Shown: piece after piece, positions 63,349 through 64,000 of the stretch
Layout of the letters: every line of letters begins with the position of its first letter
Numbering within the stretch: position 1 is the first letter of the stretch
Source: Cylicocyclus nassatus
Lineage: Eukaryota; Nematoda; Chromadorea; Rhabditida; Strongylidae
Length of the DNA stretch: 64,000 nt
Assembly: GCA_958299035.1 (NCBI GenBank)
Contig: CATQJL010000001.1
Coordinates: 4,650,399 to 4,714,398 of the forward strand
Reading direction: 5' to 3'
Notes under the pieces: generated by a model
The model's input: only the letters and a program-made list of their open reading frames with translations
What the model was told of the DNA's origin: nothing
Databases searched by the model: none
Translations under genes and position numbers: made by a program

Positions 63349-64000
63349 TCCTCAAAAGGCAACCTGATGGCTCGGAATTACAGTGGCTATGGTTGTTTTA
63401 CTTGGTACTTCGTACCCTGCAGCTTGCAGGGTACGAAAATGTCCAAAACGGGCTATCCCAGAAGCCCCTAACTTTGAAGTTAGACGCCTGCCGCAAAGGT
63501 TAAGACGCAGAGTCTTGGTGGGACCCTATGTCTTCTGTGTGCGATATGCGCACTCCAGGTAATCGATTCGGTGGGCGTTGTCCTCCGCGTGGCGTGACTC
63601 TTCCAACTTTCGGAGTATCTTTCTCGCTTCCGGCTGCACGGGATGTGCCCGCGACTGGGCTGGGGGGTGTATGTCAGGGGGGCTATTTTTGCGCAACAGT
63701 AATCATTCTATAATAAAGAATGGCAAGGTTTTGCACTTACATGTTGACAAGTTACGGACTGAGGCGAGTGATCGCGGAGGGTGCGAAGGGAACAGATTTA
63801 CCAACAAGGCTAGCGTGTTTTCGTAGGGGGTGAGCGTCGTCCCTCCTCGGGGAGTTTTCGAAAAAAATGTGACTACTGAGTGCAAAAATGCTATAGTATG
63901 GGGAGGTGCCGACACTCTCGTAAGGTTGCTAACAGTACCCCTCCCCTCTTTCGCAAGATTGAACCCTGCGCGTATGGCTGAATTCTAACCTTGTTTTGAG
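63349..64000. other. Spacer, nothing recognised
   Basis: A short perfect hairpin TTCGTACCCTGCA-GCT-TGCAGGGTACGAA lies at 63407-63439. No gene is supported. Confidence 0.4.

Noticed and set aside
1..64000. CRISPR arrays, prokaryotic operons or integrated viral genomes
   Set aside because: No regularly spaced identical repeats with unique spacers, no Shine-Dalgarno-led gene strings, and no viral structural or polymerase genes were seen.

Overview
The window reads as nuclear DNA of a clade V parasitic (strongylid/hookworm-like) nematode. The protein-coding genes are nematode orthologues of broadly conserved eukaryotic proteins. They are cut by many introns with the nematode TTTCAG-type acceptor. 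Three genes have an acceptor within 10 bases of the ATG, as expected for spliced-leader trans-splicing. Very long introns and spacers are packed with small palindromic (foldback) DNA elements, Helitron-type elements and decayed LINEs. The species cannot be named from the sequence alone.

Layout. 1-16.5 kb (+): the 3' two thirds of a gene for a Ser/Thr/Arg-rich, probably disordered protein of unknown function, rebuilt from 11 exons. Six of its exons have lengths that are multiples of 21 nt, and three encode copies of one 14-residue motif. 16.5-27.3 kb: repeats only, with three Helitron-like elements, a mariner-type MITE and several foldbacks. 27.3-28.15 kb (+): a five-exon gene for a 90-residue secreted peptide, with TATA box and poly(A) signal. 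28.5-33.5 kb: remnants of an RTE-type LINE (minus) and of a second LINE reverse transcriptase (plus), one unidentified 150-codon ORF, and one possible terminal exon. 34.9-45.8 kb (-): a complete six-exon HDHD2 phosphatase gene (257 aa), nearly all intron. 46.4-49.6 kb: a GC-rich repeat island; inside it (48.4-48.9 kb, +) is a possible micro-exon gene. 50.7-53.1 kb (-): a complete 13-exon chk-1 checkpoint kinase gene (495 aa). 54.2-55.0 kb (+): a possible three-exon micro-protein gene. 55.8-57.7 kb (+): an uninterrupted 609-codon vps-33.2 (VPS33B) gene. 57.7-64 kb: repeats only.

The recognised genes do not form one pathway. chk-1 is a DNA-damage checkpoint kinase, vps-33.2 is a Sec1/Munc18 protein of endosome/lysosome trafficking, and HDHD2 is a HAD-family phosphatase. 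chk-1 and the vps-33.2 side are divergently arranged, with about 1.1 kb between chk-1 and the putative micro-protein gene. No CRISPR array, defence island or metabolic cluster is present.

The most unusual content is the 21-nt-modular micro-exon gene at the left end, the density and nesting of foldback elements (including one pair with target-site evidence of insertion order and a string of three TTAA elements), a palindrome with two divergent tRNA-like Pol III promoters, and an intronless vps-33.2 in an otherwise intron-rich neighbourhood. Exon joins were checked by reading frame and by family alignment from memory, not by transcript data.
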